Source: Saccharopolyspora endophytica (GTDB lineage: Bacteria > Actinomycetota > Actinomycetes > Mycobacteriales > Pseudonocardiaceae). Taken from it: a stretch of DNA of 64,000 nucleotides. Made by a program: the position numbers and the translations under genes. The stretch lies in NCBI RefSeq assembly GCF_018070075.1, contig NZ_JAGPXE010000009.1, positions 186,001-250,000 of the forward strand. Direction: 5' to 3'. The stretch's first letter is position 1. Each line of letters opens with the position of its first letter. The notes under the pieces are model-generated. The model was given only the letters and a program-made list of their open reading frames with translations. It was not told the origin of the DNA and searched no databases. Shown in pieces: positions 40,090-50,402 of the stretch.

Positions 40090-40745
40090 CGCGCCTCCCT
40101 GATGCCGCCATTGTCCCCCGTCACCGCGGGTGCACCATGGTCGTGCCCGGCCAGCTGAGCTGCGGAGAGCCGTTCCAGGTGCTTGGCCAGCACATCCACC
40201 TCGATGTTCACTTCGTCACCTGCGGCGCGTCGGCCGAGGGTGGTCAGCTCCTCGGTGGTGGGGATCAGCGCGACGGAGAACCGCGCGGGCTCGCCGTCGG
40301 CGATCTCGGCGACGGTCAGGGACACGCCGTCGACGGTGATCGAACCCTTCTCCACCAGGTAGTGCGCGAGGTGCCCGGGCAGGTCGAAGGAGGTCAGCCC
40401 GGTGGCCTCGTCGGTGTCGCGCAGCACGGCGGTGCCGTCCACGTGACCCTGCACGATGTGCCCGCCCAGGCGCTCCCCCAGCGCCATGGCGCGTTCGAGG
40501 TTGACCCGCTCGCCTGCGGCGATGTGCTTGAGCGAGGAGCGGCGCAGCGTCTCGGAGACCACGTCGACGGTGAACGCGCCGCCCTCGGTGGTGACCACGG
40601 TGAGACAGACGCCGTTGACCGCGATCGAATCGCCGTGCTTGGCGTCCTGGGTGACCACCGGACCACTGATGGTCAGCCGCGAGCCGTCCTCAAGGGGCTC
40701 CACGGTCTCGATGGTGCCGAGTTCCTCGACGATCCCGGTGAACAC
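40086..40745 (-). CDS. ribE: Riboflavin synthase, alpha subunit
   Basis: Dismutates two lumazine molecules to riboflavin; 219 aa made of two repeated lumazine-binding barrels. The N-terminal [10 protein letters not shown] and the paired [13 protein letters not shown] and [13 protein letters not shown] mark the two barrels; the C-terminal helix drives trimerisation. GTG at 40745 is set by AGGAGGCAGCA upstream. No FMN riboswitch was found upstream. Confidence 0.95.
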
Positions 40746-40782
40746 TGCTGCCTCCTGCCTGCCCTTGCGGGTCGCACCGGAC

Positions 40783-41802
40783 TCAGTCCTGGGGGACCGC
40801 GCTGATCCGGACGTCCGGGCCACTCATCGTCGTCTCTTCGATCCGCAACCGCCATGCCTGCGAGATGCTTCCCACGCCCGCACTTCCCAGCGCGGCGGGC
40901 CCGGCTCCCAGCAGGGCCGGTGCGACGTAGGCCAGCACCCGGTCGACCAGGCCGGCTTCCCAGAAGGCGCCCGCCAGGGTCGGCCCGCCTTCCAGCAGCA
41001 CGTCGACCACTCCGCGTCCGGCCAGTTCGGCCAGCGCCGCGGCGGGGTCGCCGCCGGGCAGCCGGAGGGTCTCGGCGGCGTCGTCGAGGACGCGCGCCCC
41101 CGGTGGGATCTCGCGGTCGCCGATGACCACCCGCAGCGGTTGCCGGTCCAGCAGGTTCCCGTCCGGGTCGCGGGCGGTGAGCTGCGCGTCGTCGGCGAGG
41201 ATCGTGCCGGTGCCCGCGATGATGGCGTCCATCGCCGCGCGCACCCGGTGCACCTCGGCCCGCGACTGGGCCGAGCTGATCCACTTGCTGGTGCCGTCCG
41301 CGGCCGCTGAACGTCCGTCCAATGTGGCCGCGTACTTCCAGGTTACATGGGGCCGTCCGGTGTGGACGAAGTGCAACCAGGCCCGCAGCGGACCTTTCGC
41401 GACCTCGTCGGCGAGCAGACCACTGTGGACGTCGACCCCGGCGCTCCGCAGCACCTCGGCCCCGCCGGAGGCCGAGGGGTTCGGGTCGGAGGCGGCGTGC
41501 ACCACGCGGGCCACCCCGGCGGCCTGAAGCGCGTCGGCGCACGGCGGGGTGCGACCGGTGTGCGCGCAGGGTTCGAGGGTCACCACGGCGGTGCCGCCCT
41601 CGGCGCGGGCTCCGGCCTCGCGGAGGGCGTTGACCTCGGCGTGCGGGCCGCCGGGCGGGCTGGTCGCGCCGACTCCGGCGACCTCGCCGCGCGCGTCGAG
41701 GATCACGCAGCCGACCGGCGGGTTCGGGCTGGTGGTGCCGCGAACCCGCTCGCTGGCCGCGATCGCGGCGCGCATCGCCCGGACTTCGACCTCAGCGGTC
41801 AT
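40783..41802 (-). CDS. ribD: Bifunctional riboflavin deaminase/reductase RibD
   Basis: 339 aa. The deaminase domain (residues 1-145) has the zinc site HAEVNAL and LEPCAHTGRTPPC; the reductase domain (150-339) has KYAATLDGRSAAADGTSKWIS, GTGTILADDAQLTARD and DVLLEGGPTLAGAFW for NADPH and substrate. Catalyses the second and third steps of riboflavin synthesis. First rib gene, 34 bp after rpe. Confidence 0.96.
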   Translation of the reverse strand: MTAEVEVRAMRAAIAASERVRGTTSPNPPVGCVILDARGEVAGVGATSPPGGPHAEVNALREAGARAEGGTAVVTLEPCAHTGRTPPCADALQAAGVARVVHAASDPNPSASGGAEVLRSAGVDVHSGLLADEVAKGPLRAWLHFVHTGRPHVTWKYAATLDGRSAAADGTSKWISSAQSRAEVHRVRAAMDAIIAGTGTILADDAQLTARDPDGNLLDRQPLRVVIGDREIPPGARVLDDAAETLRLPGGDPAAALAELAGRGVVDVLLEGGPTLAGAFWEAGLVDRVLAYVAPALLGAGPAALGSAGVGSISQAWRLRIEETTMSGPDVRISAVPQD

Positions 41803-41836
41803 GACGTGCTCCTCGGGCGATGCGCGGCGGTGGTGA

Positions 41837-42532
41837 TCAGGCCCGGGCGTGGGCGAACGCCGGAGCGGCGGTGGCCCGCAGCGCCTCGATGGCCTGGGCG
41901 GGGTCCTCGGCGTTGTAGACGGCCGAGCCCGCCACGAAGCAGTCCACGCCGGCTTCGGCGGCCTGCTCGATGGTCTCGGCGTTGATGCCGCCGTCGATCT
42001 CGACGAGCAGCTTCAGGTGCCCGGTGTCGACCAGCCGGCGGGCCTTGCGGGCCTTGTCCAGCACCTCGGCCATGAACTTCTGGCCGCCGAAGCCCGGCTC
42101 CACCGACATCACCAGCAGGGTGTCGTAGTGCTTGAGGACCTCGACGTAGTCGTCGAAGTTCGTGCCCGGCTTGATCGCGAGACCGGCCTTGGCACCCGCG
42201 GCGCGCAGGTCCTTGGCGAGGTTGACCGGGTCGTGGGCGGCCTCGACGTGCACGGTGACGTTGTGCGCGCCGGCCTCGGCGTAGCCCGGCGCCCACCGGT
42301 CCGGGTCGTCGATCATCAGGTGGCAGTCGATCGGGATGTCGGTGGTCTTGAGGATCGACTCCACGACGGGCAGGCCCAGCGTGAGGTTCGGGACGAAGTG
42401 CGCGTCCATCACGTCGACGTGGAGCCAGTCGGCCCGCTTGCCGGGTTCTCCGCCCACGGCGGAGATCTCTTCGGCGAGCCGGGCGAAGTCTGCGGAGAGG
42501 ATGGAAGGCGCGATCATCGGCTGGTTCGACAC
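41837..42532 (-). CDS. rpe: Ribulose-phosphate 3-epimerase
   Basis: Interconverts ribulose 5-phosphate and xylulose 5-phosphate; 231-aa TIM barrel. Metal and catalytic residues appear in [37 protein letters not shown] and [11 protein letters not shown]. Its product links the tkt operon's pathway to ribulose 5-phosphate, a riboflavin precursor, which fits its place before ribD. Confidence 0.97.
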   Translation of the reverse strand: MSNQPMIAPSILSADFARLAEEISAVGGEPGKRADWLHVDVMDAHFVPNLTLGLPVVESILKTTDIPIDCHLMIDDPDRWAPGYAEAGAHNVTVHVEAAHDPVNLAKDLRAAGAKAGLAIKPGTNFDDYVEVLKHYDTLLVMSVEPGFGGQKFMAEVLDKARKARRLVDTGHLKLLVEIDGGINAETIEQAAEAGVDCFVAGSAVYNAEDPAQAIEALRATAAPAFAHARA

Positions 42533-42631
42533 ATGCGCGAGTTTAAATCCCGCGCGGCCGGGCCGACCCCACGCCCTCCTCCGATGGCGGCCTCCCCGTC
42601 ACGAGTGGTCGCCGGGGCCCACCTTTCTCGG

Positions 42632-44017
42632 TCAAGCCGCCTTCCTCCGGTTGATCGCGTAGTAGGCGATGCACAGGATCAGCAGGAACGGCACGCCCGC
42701 CTTCCACGCGGTGTTGAACTGCTCGGTGAACGGGGTCGTGAGCAGCACCGCGGCGACGAACAGCATCGCCAGCACGGTGGTCACCGGGGCGCCCGGCAGC
42801 CGGACCGGCGAGGGCTCCAGGCCCTGGGCGGCACGGCGACGGCGGAACACCAGGTGCGCGGCGAAGATCATCAGCCACACCACGAGCGCCGCGAACAGCG
42901 CCAGACCGATGAGCAGCGGGAACGCGCTCTCCTCGGTGAACACCGCCAGCGCTGCGGCCAGCGCCAGGCCCGCCGCCGAGAGCACCAGCGCGCGGCGCGG
43001 GACGCCGTTGGCGCTGACCCCGGCGAACCACCGGGGGGCGTAGCCGTCGAGCGCGAGCGAGTGCGTCATGCGGGCGGTCAGGTACAGGTTGGTGTTCATC
43101 GCCGACAGCGCCGCGGTGAGCACCACGAAGTTCATGATCCCGGCCGCCGCGGGGATGCCGACCATGCTGAACAGGCGCACGAACGGGCTCTGCGTGACGT
43201 CCTCGGACGAGGAGATCTGGTCCCAGGGCAGGATCGAGACGACCACGAGCATGCCCATCACGTAGAACAGCGCGAGCCGCAGCACGGTGCTGCGCGCGGC
43301 ACGCGGGACGTCGCGGGCGGGGTCGCGGGACTCGGCGGCGGTCATCGACACCGCCTCGGTGCCCAGGTAGGAGAAGGTGACCACGGTCAGCGCGAGCCAC
43401 ACCGCGCCGAGCCCGTTGGGCAGGAATCCGCCGTGCTCGGTCAGCGCCCCGACTCCGGCGGGCGCCTGCCCGGGCAGGCCGAAGACGATGTAGACGATGC
43501 CGAGCACCACGAACACGACGATGGTGACGACCTTGATCATGGCGAACCAGTACTCGAACTCGCCGAAGAAGCGCACGGCGGCGAGGTTGATCGCCAGCAT
43601 CACCACGGAGAAGCCCACGACAGGGACCCACAGCGGCAGCTGCGGGTACCAGAACTGCAGGTAGAGGCCGGCGGCGATGACCTCGCTGCCGATGTTGACC
43701 ACCTGCGCGGCCCAGTAGATCCAGCGCGAGATGAAGCCCGGCAGGCCACCGAGGTATTCGCGGATGACCGCGCCGAAACCACCGGCTTCGGGGTGCACCA
43801 CGATCATCTCGGCCAGCGCGTAGGCCAGGGCGAGCGCGGCGAAGGCGGCCACGGCGTAGGCGATGATCACCGCGGGTCCGGCGATGGAGATCGCCAGGCC
43901 GGATCCTAGGAACAGCCCCGTCCCGATGGCGCCACCGATGGCGATCATGCCGACCTGGCGCCCGGAGAGAGCCCGGCGCAACCCGGACACCTGGGCCGGT
44001 GCGGTGTCGTCTACCAC
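42632..44017 (-). CDS. Amino acid permease (APC family)
   Basis: 461 aa, twelve membrane helices. The N-terminal RRALSGRQVGMIAIGGAIGT plus GLFLGSG is the amino-acid/GABA permease signature; VVHPEAGGFGAVIREYLG and SYLGTEAVSMTAAESRDPAR are also typical of the AAT branch. The substrate is probably a neutral or aromatic amino acid or GABA, not resolvable here. Monocistronic. Confidence 0.9.
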   Translation of the reverse strand: MVDDTAPAQVSGLRRALSGRQVGMIAIGGAIGTGLFLGSGLAISIAGPAVIIAYAVAAFAALALAYALAEMIVVHPEAGGFGAVIREYLGGLPGFISRWIYWAAQVVNIGSEVIAAGLYLQFWYPQLPLWVPVVGFSVVMLAINLAAVRFFGEFEYWFAMIKVVTIVVFVVLGIVYIVFGLPGQAPAGVGALTEHGGFLPNGLGAVWLALTVVTFSYLGTEAVSMTAAESRDPARDVPRAARSTVLRLALFYVMGMLVVVSILPWDQISSSEDVTQSPFVRLFSMVGIPAAAGIMNFVVLTAALSAMNTNLYLTARMTHSLALDGYAPRWFAGVSANGVPRRALVLSAAGLALAAALAVFTEESAFPLLIGLALFAALVVWLMIFAAHLVFRRRRAAQGLEPSPVRLPGAPVTTVLAMLFVAAVLLTTPFTEQFNTAWKAGVPFLLILCIAYYAINRRKAA

Positions 44018-44135
44018 CTGAACTGCCTCCTGCTCGTCGCCGACCTGTTCGGACGTCCGAGCACCTTACGACGCGCTGCCGATCTCCGGTCCCGAGGTTG
44101 CCGAAGCGTTGCCTACGACTCCCCCGGAACCCTCA

Positions 44136-44543
44136 TCAGCGCGGGAGGGTCAGGTTGATCGGGGTGGACTCCTCCACCGAGCGGCTGACGGTGCAGTACT
44201 TCTCGATCGCGCGCTGAACGGCGTCCAGGAGCTTGTCTCGGTTCTCGACGCCGTCGAGCTCGGCCTCCAGCGCGACCTGGATCTCGGCGAACTTGTGCTC
44301 GTCCTCGGGGTTCTTGGTCCGGTCGGCCCGCGCGACCAGCCGGGCGTCCTCGCCGATCCGCCGGACGAACAGGTTCTCGCTGGTCACCACCGAGCACGCG
44401 GCCACGGCGGCGAGCAGCAGCTCACCGGGGGTGAACGCGCCGGGCGCACCGTCGCGGCCCACCGCGACCTCTGCGCCGCGCGAGTTGGTCGCGGTGAACG
44501 TGTGCTCGCCGGTGCGGGTCACTTCAACCGGAGTGGAGGACAT
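44136..44543 (-). CDS. OsmC/Ohr-family peroxidase-like protein
   Basis: 135 aa. The OsmC fold is indicated by FTPGELLLAAVAACSVVTSEN, with the peroxidatic-type cysteine, and by KYCTVSRSVEESTPI, with the second cysteine near the end. Such proteins reduce organic hydroperoxides. ATG at 44543; the frame is open upstream, but nothing there resembles the family. Stands alone between the permease and the deaminase. Confidence 0.88.
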   Translation of the reverse strand: MSSTPVEVTRTGEHTFTATNSRGAEVAVGRDGAPGAFTPGELLLAAVAACSVVTSENLFVRRIGEDARLVARADRTKNPEDEHKFAEIQVALEAELDGVENRDKLLDAVQRAIEKYCTVSRSVEESTPINLTLPR

Positions 44544-44649
44544 TCGAACCACCTGTCGTCGGATTGCGGGGCCGCCCAACCTTCGTCGAGCCCGCCTGCC
44601 CCGGTCAACCGGACGACGCCGGACGATGTTCCGCCGAGAGACGACGCTC

Positions 44650-45093
44650 TCACTCCTCGCCGATGTCCTCGTTCCACAGCCGCGGATGAGCGGCGATGAA
44701 GTCGGCCATCATGCGGCTGCAGGCGTCGTCGTCGAGGACCACCACGTCCACGCCGTGCTCGGCGAGCCAGTCGTGGCCGCCGTGGAAGTTGCGGGCCTCG
44801 CCGATGACGACGCGGCCGATGCCGAACTGCCTGATCAGGCCGCTGCAGTACCAGCAGGGCGAGAGCGTGGTGACCATCGTGGTGCCGCTGTAGGAGCGCT
44901 GCCGGCCGGCGTTGCGGAAGGCGGCCGTCTCACCGTGCACCGACGGGTCGTCGTCCTGCACGCGCCGGTTGTGCCCGCGCCCGAGCACCTCCCCGCCCGC
45001 ACCGATCAGCGCGGCTCCGATGGGGATCCCACCGGTGGCCAGACTCGCTTCGGCCTCCTCGACGGCGACCCTCAACCACTCCCGGTAGTCCAC
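44650..45093 (-). CDS. Cytosine deaminase of the yeast Fcy1 type
   Basis: 147-aa zinc deaminase of the CDA superfamily. Zinc ligands are in HGETAAFRNAGR and TTLSPCWYCSGLI. The late segments VVIGEARNF, GVDVVVLDDDAC and the end WNEDIGEE closely match yeast cytosine deaminase, including the terminal W-x-E-D-I-G-E that caps the active site. Expected to turn cytosine into uracil; a broader nucleobase deaminase is possible. GTG at 45093 has GAAGGAG 8 bases upstream; a GTG at 45102 overlaps that site and is less likely. Confidence 0.85.
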   Translation of the reverse strand: MDYREWLRVAVEEAEASLATGGIPIGAALIGAGGEVLGRGHNRRVQDDDPSVHGETAAFRNAGRQRSYSGTTMVTTLSPCWYCSGLIRQFGIGRVVIGEARNFHGGHDWLAEHGVDVVVLDDDACSRMMADFIAAHPRLWNEDIGEE

Positions 45094-45134
45094 TGCGGAC
45101 ACTCCTTCGCTCGGTGAACTCGTCGTGCGTGGTC

Positions 45135-46544
45135 TCAGACCCGGAACAGGGCGCAGAACATGGCGTCGGTGCCGTGCTTGTGCGGCCACAGCTGCACGCT
45201 CGGCCCGTCCCCGAGGTCGGGCACGTCCGGGAAGTGCTCGCGCGCGTCGAGCTGGGTGACGCCGGTTCGGCGCACGACGTCGGCGACCACGCCGTCGGTC
45301 TCGGGCAGGTGCGGCGAGCACACGACGTAGCCGACGATGCCGCCGGGCCGGGTGAGACCGATCGCGGAGATCAGCAGCTCGCGCTGCAGCTTGGTCAGCT
45401 CTCCGACGTCGCCGGGCTGACGCCGCCAGCGCGCCTCCGGGCGTCGCCGCAGCGCGCCCAGCCCGGTGCAGGGGGCGTCGACCAGCACGCGGTCGAAACC
45501 GGGTTCCAGTCCGGGGTCGCGGCCGTCGCCGGTGTGCACGGTGACCGACAGGCCGTCGGTGGCCTTGCGCACCAGCTCGGCGCGGTGCGGTGCCTGCTCG
45601 ACCGCGTCGAGGGTGCCGCCGTCGAGGGTGACCAGCGCGCCCAGCAGCGCGGCCTTGCCGCCGGGGCCGGCGCACAGGTCGAGCCAGCGCAGGTCGGAGC
45701 CCTCGACCTCGGGGCGGGTGACGGCGAGGCTGGCGAGCTGGCTGCCCTCGTCCTGGACGGCGGCGAAGCCCTCCTGCACCGGTTCGAGGTCGCCCGGGTC
45801 TCCGGCACCGGCCTCCAACCGCACGCCGTAGGGCGAGTAGGGCGCGGGGTCGCCGCCGGTGATGGCGGCGAGCTCGTCGGCGCTGATCTCGCCGGGTCGC
45901 GCGGTCAGGTGCACGGCCGGGCGGGCGTCATCGGCGGCCAGGGCGTCTTCGAGCTCGTCGAGCCCGAGGGCGTCGGCGAACGCCCGCGCGATCCACTTCG
46001 GGTGCGCGTGCTTCATCGCCAGGTGGCCGACGGGGTCCTCGTCCGAGTTCGGGGCGATCTTGTCGACCCACCCCTGCTCGTCCAGCTCGGTCGCGCGCCG
46101 CAGCACGGCGTTGGCGAAACCGGACATCTTGGAACCGTTCTCGAACCGCACGATGTCCACAGTGGACGCCACGGCGGCGTGCGCGGGAATCCGGGTGCGC
46201 AGGATCTGGTAGACCCCGACGCGCAGCGCGTCCAGCAGCTTCGGGTCCATCTCCGACAGCGGGCGGGTGCTGCACTCGCCGATCACCGCGTCCAGCAGGC
46301 CCTTCGCGCGGCAGGCGCCGTAGGTGAGCTCGGTGGCCAGCGCGGCGTCGCGCCCGGAGAGGCGGCGCTGCTTGAGCAGCGGCGGCAGCGCCAGGTTCGC
46401 GTAGGCGTCGCGCTCGCGGACCGCGCGCAGCGTCTCCACCGCCACCAGCCGCACCGGGTCGACCTCCACCGGTCGCGGGTTGGGCTTGCGCTGCGGCGGG
46501 CGGGCCTTCGACGGGCGGGAGGGCCGTCGGCGGCGTTCAGTCAC
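45135..46544 (-). CDS. rsmB: 16S rRNA m5C methyltransferase RsmB/Fmu
   Basis: 469 aa. An N-terminal NusB-like RNA-binding domain (residues about 28-165, after a basic Pro/Arg-rich tail) is joined to a SAM-dependent methyltransferase domain. SAM motif [17 protein letters not shown], motif [22 protein letters not shown] and motif [16 protein letters not shown] hold the two functional cysteines. Methylates C967 in E. coli 16S rRNA. GTG overlaps the fmt stop by 4 bp. Confidence 0.95.
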   Translation of the reverse strand: MTERRRRPSRPSKARPPQRKPNPRPVEVDPVRLVAVETLRAVRERDAYANLALPPLLKQRRLSGRDAALATELTYGACRAKGLLDAVIGECSTRPLSEMDPKLLDALRVGVYQILRTRIPAHAAVASTVDIVRFENGSKMSGFANAVLRRATELDEQGWVDKIAPNSDEDPVGHLAMKHAHPKWIARAFADALGLDELEDALAADDARPAVHLTARPGEISADELAAITGGDPAPYSPYGVRLEAGAGDPGDLEPVQEGFAAVQDEGSQLASLAVTRPEVEGSDLRWLDLCAGPGGKAALLGALVTLDGGTLDAVEQAPHRAELVRKATDGLSVTVHTGDGRDPGLEPGFDRVLVDAPCTGLGALRRRPEARWRRQPGDVGELTKLQRELLISAIGLTRPGGIVGYVVCSPHLPETDGVVADVVRRTGVTQLDAREHFPDVPDLGDGPSVQLWPHKHGTDAMFCALFRV

Positions 46545-47464
46545 TGGAGCTTTTCTCCTTGCTCGATGCGTGTTCCGCGCGCCCAGTCGGTGGCGGCCAT
46601 GCGCTTCTTGCCCGCCGCCTGCACCTCGCCGAGCGCGACGGCGGTGGTGCCGGTGCCGACGAGGACCCGTCGCTTCTCGGCCTTGATCTCGCCCGCGGGC
46701 AGCTGCTCGTCGGTGACGGTGACGGGGCCGAGCTTGAACCGCTCCTCCCCCAGCAGCGCCCACGCCCCGGGTTCGGGGGTGACGGCGCGGACGAGCCGGT
46801 CGACGGCCGCGGCGGGCGCGGTGAAGTCGACCCGGGCGTCGTCGACGGTGACCTTCGGCGCGTAGCTGACGCCGTCGGTGGGCTGTTCCTCGGCGCGGAC
46901 GCTGCCGTCCTCGATGCCGTCGAGGGTGGCGGCCAGCAGGCCGGCACCCGAGATCGAGAGTCGTTCCAGCAGTGCACCGGAGGTGTCGGTGCCGCGGATC
47001 TGCTCGGTGACCACGCCGAAGACGGGTCCGGCGTCGAGCTCGCGGACGATGCGGAAGGTGCTGGCGCCGGTGATCTCGTCGCCGTGCCGGATCGCGGCCT
47101 GCACCGGCGCGGCACCGCGCCACGCGGGCAGCAGCGAGAAGTGCAGGTTGACCCACCCGTGCTCGGGGATCGACAGCGCCTCCTCGCGCAGCAGCGCGCC
47201 GTAGGCGACGACCGGGCAGCAGTCGGGGCCGATCTCGCGCAGTCGCGCCAGGAACTCCGGATCGGAGGCCTTCGCGGGGGTGAGCACTTCGATGCCGTGC
47301 TCGTCGGCGAGCGCCCCGACGGGCGAGCGCACGAGCTTGCGGCCCCGGCCGGCGGGAGCGTCCGGGCGGGTCACGACGGCGGCGACCTCGTGCCGGTCGG
47401 AGTCGATCAGCGCCTGCAGCGCGGGCACGGCGGGCGCGGGGGTTCCGGCGAAGACGACGCGCAT
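46541..47464 (-). CDS. fmt: Methionyl-tRNA formyltransferase
   Basis: Formylates initiator Met-tRNA; 307 aa. N-terminal [17 protein letters not shown], the folate/catalytic region [20 protein letters not shown] and the basic C-terminal OB-fold domain are all present. Directly after def (2 bp gap) and overlapping rsmB, an arrangement shared by many bacteria. Confidence 0.97.
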   Translation of the reverse strand: MRVVFAGTPAPAVPALQALIDSDRHEVAAVVTRPDAPAGRGRKLVRSPVGALADEHGIEVLTPAKASDPEFLARLREIGPDCCPVVAYGALLREEALSIPEHGWVNLHFSLLPAWRGAAPVQAAIRHGDEITGASTFRIVRELDAGPVFGVVTEQIRGTDTSGALLERLSISGAGLLAATLDGIEDGSVRAEEQPTDGVSYAPKVTVDDARVDFTAPAAAVDRLVRAVTPEPGAWALLGEERFKLGPVTVTDEQLPAGEIKAEKRRVLVGTGTTAVALGEVQAAGKKRMAATDWARGTRIEQGEKLQ

Positions 47465-47466
47465 CG

Positions 47467-48012
47467 TCAGCGGCCTCCGAACAGCGGGTGCGGGTTCTGC
47501 TTCATGACGGGGACGTCGCCGTCGAACCAGGACGCCTGGCGGATCTCGCGCATCGCCGCCTTGCGCGTCTCCTCGTCGAGGCGGTCGAGGAACAGCACGC
47601 CGTCGAGGTGGTCGGTCTCGTGCTGGATGCAGCGCGCGAGCAGGTCGGTTCCCTCGACCTCGATGGGCTCGCCGTGGGCGTTCCAGCCGCGCGCGACGAC
47701 GTGCTGGGAGCGCAGGCAGTCCCAGGACATCCCGGGGATCGACAGGCAGCCCTCGGGCCCGAGCTGGCCGTCGTCGCCGACGGCGGTCCAGGTGGGGTTG
47801 ATGAGGTGCCCGGCGAAGCCGTCGCAGTGGTAGGTGAACACGCGCAGGCTCACGCCCAGCTGCGGAGCGGCCAGGCCGGCGCCGCCCTGGTCCTCCATCG
47901 TGTCCCAGAGGTCCTTGATGAGGGTGCGCAGCTCCTTGTCGAAGTCGACCACCTCGTCGGCCTTGGTGCGCAGAACGGGGTCGCCGAAGAGTCTGATCGG
48001 CTGGACGGTCAC
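47467..48012 (-). CDS. def: Peptide deformylase
   Basis: Removes the N-formyl group from new proteins; 181 aa. The three metal/catalytic motifs are [20 protein letters not shown] and QHETDHLDG. First gene of def-fmt-rsmB; upstream lies palindrome cluster 3. Confidence 0.97.
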   Translation of the reverse strand: MTVQPIRLFGDPVLRTKADEVVDFDKELRTLIKDLWDTMEDQGGAGLAAPQLGVSLRVFTYHCDGFAGHLINPTWTAVGDDGQLGPEGCLSIPGMSWDCLRSQHVVARGWNAHGEPIEVEGTDLLARCIQHETDHLDGVLFLDRLDEETRKAAMREIRQASWFDGDVPVMKQNPHPLFGGR

Positions 48013-48126
48013 CTGGTCTCCCTGAAACGTCGACTACGACCCGATGAGTCTAGTCGCCGCACCCCGCACTCCGCCTCGACCCACCACGGCCAGCCGCAAC
48101 GCGGTGCACCCCGTTGCGTCCCGTTT

Positions 48127-48255
48127 CGAATTTCGCGCGAAGTTCGAAGGCTCTCCCCGCGGTCGGGCGTGTAGTGCCTGGTCGGGAAGCTGGGTGTCGA
48201 ATTTCGCGCGAAATTCGAGTCCGAACCTTGCGACTCGAATTTCGCGCGAAATTCG
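48127..48255. repeat. Paired 20-bp palindromes, cluster 3
   Basis: Perfect copies at 48198-48217 and 48236-48255, again 18 bp apart with complementary spacer ends (AGTC...GACT). A further copy with one mismatch lies at 48127-48146. Placed after the ggt stop and upstream of def. Confidence 0.88.
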
Positions 48256-48290
48256 AAATGGGGGTGATGTCGGGGTGCCGGAGCGTTCCG

Positions 48291-50066
48291 TCAGGGGGTG
48301 GGGACGACGACTCCCGCCGCGCCGCCGCCCCGGCGGTGGGGTTCTGCCGCTGCGAGCCAGCGCCCGTCCGGGAGCAGTTCGACGCCGGTGGCCGCACCGA
48401 TCTCGTCGGTGGATTCGAACCGGTGCCCGAGGGCTTCGAGCTTCGCCGCCTCGGGCTGGGCCAGGAAGCCGGGCTCGGCGTCGGTGGTGGCGCTGTTGCG
48501 CTGCGAGGCCCGGGGCTCGGCGATCGCGTCGACCAGCGACTGCCCCCGGTCCAGCCGTCCGGTGAGCGTCTGCAGCACGGTGGTGATGATCGTCGAACCA
48601 CCGGGGCTGCCGACCGCGAGCACCGGCTCGCCGTCCCGCAGCACGATCGTCGGGCTCATGGAGCTGCGCGGCCGCTTGCCCGGTCCCGGCAGGTTCGGGT
48701 CCGGCACGCCGGGGGTGACCGGGGTGAAGCTGAAGTCGGTGAGCTCGTTGTTGAGCAGGAACCCGCGCCCGGGCACCACGATGCCGCTGCCGCCGGTCTG
48801 CTCGATGGTCAGCGTGTAGGACACGATGTCGCCGCTGGCGTCGGCCACGGTCAGGTGCGTGGTGTTGGGGCCCTCGTAGGGCTCGCCGCCGCCCTGACCG
48901 CCCTCGCAGCCCTGCGGCGACGCGGGATCACCCGGTGCCGCCGGGGCCGGGAGCACGGCGTCGTCATTGATCAGGCACTCGCGGGAGGCCGCGAACTCGT
49001 CGCTGAGCAGTCCTTCGGTGGGCACTTCGGAGAAGGCGGGGTCGCCGACCCACCGGTTGCGGTCGGCGAAGCCGAGCTTGCTCGCCTCCAGGTAGCGGTG
49101 CAGGTAGCCGGTCTTGTCGGCGGCGGCGAGGTCACCGCGTTCGAGGATGTTGAGCGCCTCGCCGACGGTGGTGCCGCCGGATCCGGAGGGGGCCATGCCG
49201 TAGACGTCGTAGCCCCGGTAGCCGGAGTGCGTGGGCTCGCGGTCGACGACCTCGTAGTCCTCCAGGTCGGAGGCGGTCATCGCGCCCGGCCGGACCTTCA
49301 GCCCGGCGGCGGGGTCGACGGGCGGCTGGTTGACGGTGCCGACGATGTCGGCGCCGATGTCGCCGGAGTGCAGCGCCTTCGCGCCTTCGTCCCCGAGCCG
49401 CCGGTAGGTGTCGGCGAGGTCGGGGTTGCGGTGCACGCTGCCGACGGTGGGCGGCTGCCCGCCGGGCAGGAACAGCTCGCGCGTGGCGGGGAAGGCGCTG
49501 AAGCGCTCCTGGTTGTCGGCGGTCTGGGAGCGGAACGTCTCGTCGACGACGAAGCCCTCGCGCGCCAACCGCTCGGCGGGCCGCAGGACCTCGCCGAGGT
49601 CCTGGCTGCCCCACCGCTCCAGGGCGCGCTCCCAGGTCCGCGGGGTGCCGGGCACACCGACGCCGAGCCCGCTGGTGACGGCCTCGTCGAACGGGATCGG
49701 CCGACCGTTCTCCAGGAACAGGTCCTCGCGCGCCGACGCGGGTGCGGTCTCGCGTCCGTCGATGGTGTCGACCTCGCCGGTCGCCGAGTCGTAGTGCACG
49801 AAGAACCCGCCGCCGCCGATGCCCGCCGAGTACGGCTCGGTGACGCCCAGCGCCGCGGCGGTGGCCACGGCGGCGTCGGCGGCCGTACCGCCCCGGCGCA
49901 GCACGTCGAGACCGGCTCGGGTGGCGTCGGGGTCGACGCTGGAGACCGCGCCGCCGACACCGACGGCCTCGGCCTGCTTGGGCGGTTCGGGCGCCGCCTG
50001 CGCCACCGGTGTCACCAGCGCGCACACCCCGAGCACGCTCAACCCCACCCGGACACTCGATCGCAT
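48291..50066 (-). CDS. ggt: Gamma-glutamyltransferase, secreted
   Basis: 591-aa Ntn-hydrolase that cleaves glutathione and other gamma-glutamyl compounds. Signal peptide MRSSVRVGLSVLGVCALVTP up to about AQA. The autoprocessing site and catalytic threonine are at NTTHLTVADASGD, with GSGIVVPGRGFLLNNELTDF and PGSGKRPRSSMSPT-type substrate residues (here GPGKRPRSSMSPT) and VGSPGGSTI downstream. Two-subunit maturation is expected. Monocistronic, divergent from the P450. Confidence 0.95.
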   Translation of the reverse strand: MRSSVRVGLSVLGVCALVTPVAQAAPEPPKQAEAVGVGGAVSSVDPDATRAGLDVLRRGGTAADAAVATAAALGVTEPYSAGIGGGGFFVHYDSATGEVDTIDGRETAPASAREDLFLENGRPIPFDEAVTSGLGVGVPGTPRTWERALERWGSQDLGEVLRPAERLAREGFVVDETFRSQTADNQERFSAFPATRELFLPGGQPPTVGSVHRNPDLADTYRRLGDEGAKALHSGDIGADIVGTVNQPPVDPAAGLKVRPGAMTASDLEDYEVVDREPTHSGYRGYDVYGMAPSGSGGTTVGEALNILERGDLAAADKTGYLHRYLEASKLGFADRNRWVGDPAFSEVPTEGLLSDEFAASRECLINDDAVLPAPAAPGDPASPQGCEGGQGGGEPYEGPNTTHLTVADASGDIVSYTLTIEQTGGSGIVVPGRGFLLNNELTDFSFTPVTPGVPDPNLPGPGKRPRSSMSPTIVLRDGEPVLAVGSPGGSTIITTVLQTLTGRLDRGQSLVDAIAEPRASQRNSATTDAEPGFLAQPEAAKLEALGHRFESTDEIGAATGVELLPDGRWLAAAEPHRRGGGAAGVVVPTP

Positions 50067-50402
50067 CGTCGAGAACCTCCTGCTTTCCTCTGCTGCGCGG
50101 AGCGCGCACCTGAACCGCTCGCCGCCCCATGGAATACCTCAAGATCGGTTCCCGGAGCCATGCCGCGCGGCGATTCCGGGAGCAGTTTCCCGCAAAACCC
50201 GGCGAACGGACGGTTCGCTTACCCCGACGAGGCGAACGGTCGTCCTCGCGATCCGCGCGGTTCGGGGGACGGGTGGGCGAGCAACACGTCCGAACGGAAC
50301 GCGAGGTTCACCCCGACGCTGGTCACCGGGCGTCTGACGATCACCCCATGCTGGGTGCGCGCCACCGCGGCGTGCGGCGAAAGACGCGACGGAGCTGACC
50401 GA
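50067..50402. other. Divergent ggt/P450 intergenic region
   Basis: A 336-bp gap between two divergent genes; it should hold both promoters. No palindrome, riboswitch or small gene stands out. Confidence 0.4.

Noticed and set aside
48114-50402. Upstream extension of the P450 frame by more than 700 codons.
   Set aside because: The extension is antisense to ggt and lacks protein-like features; the P450 starts naturally at the ATG at 50403.
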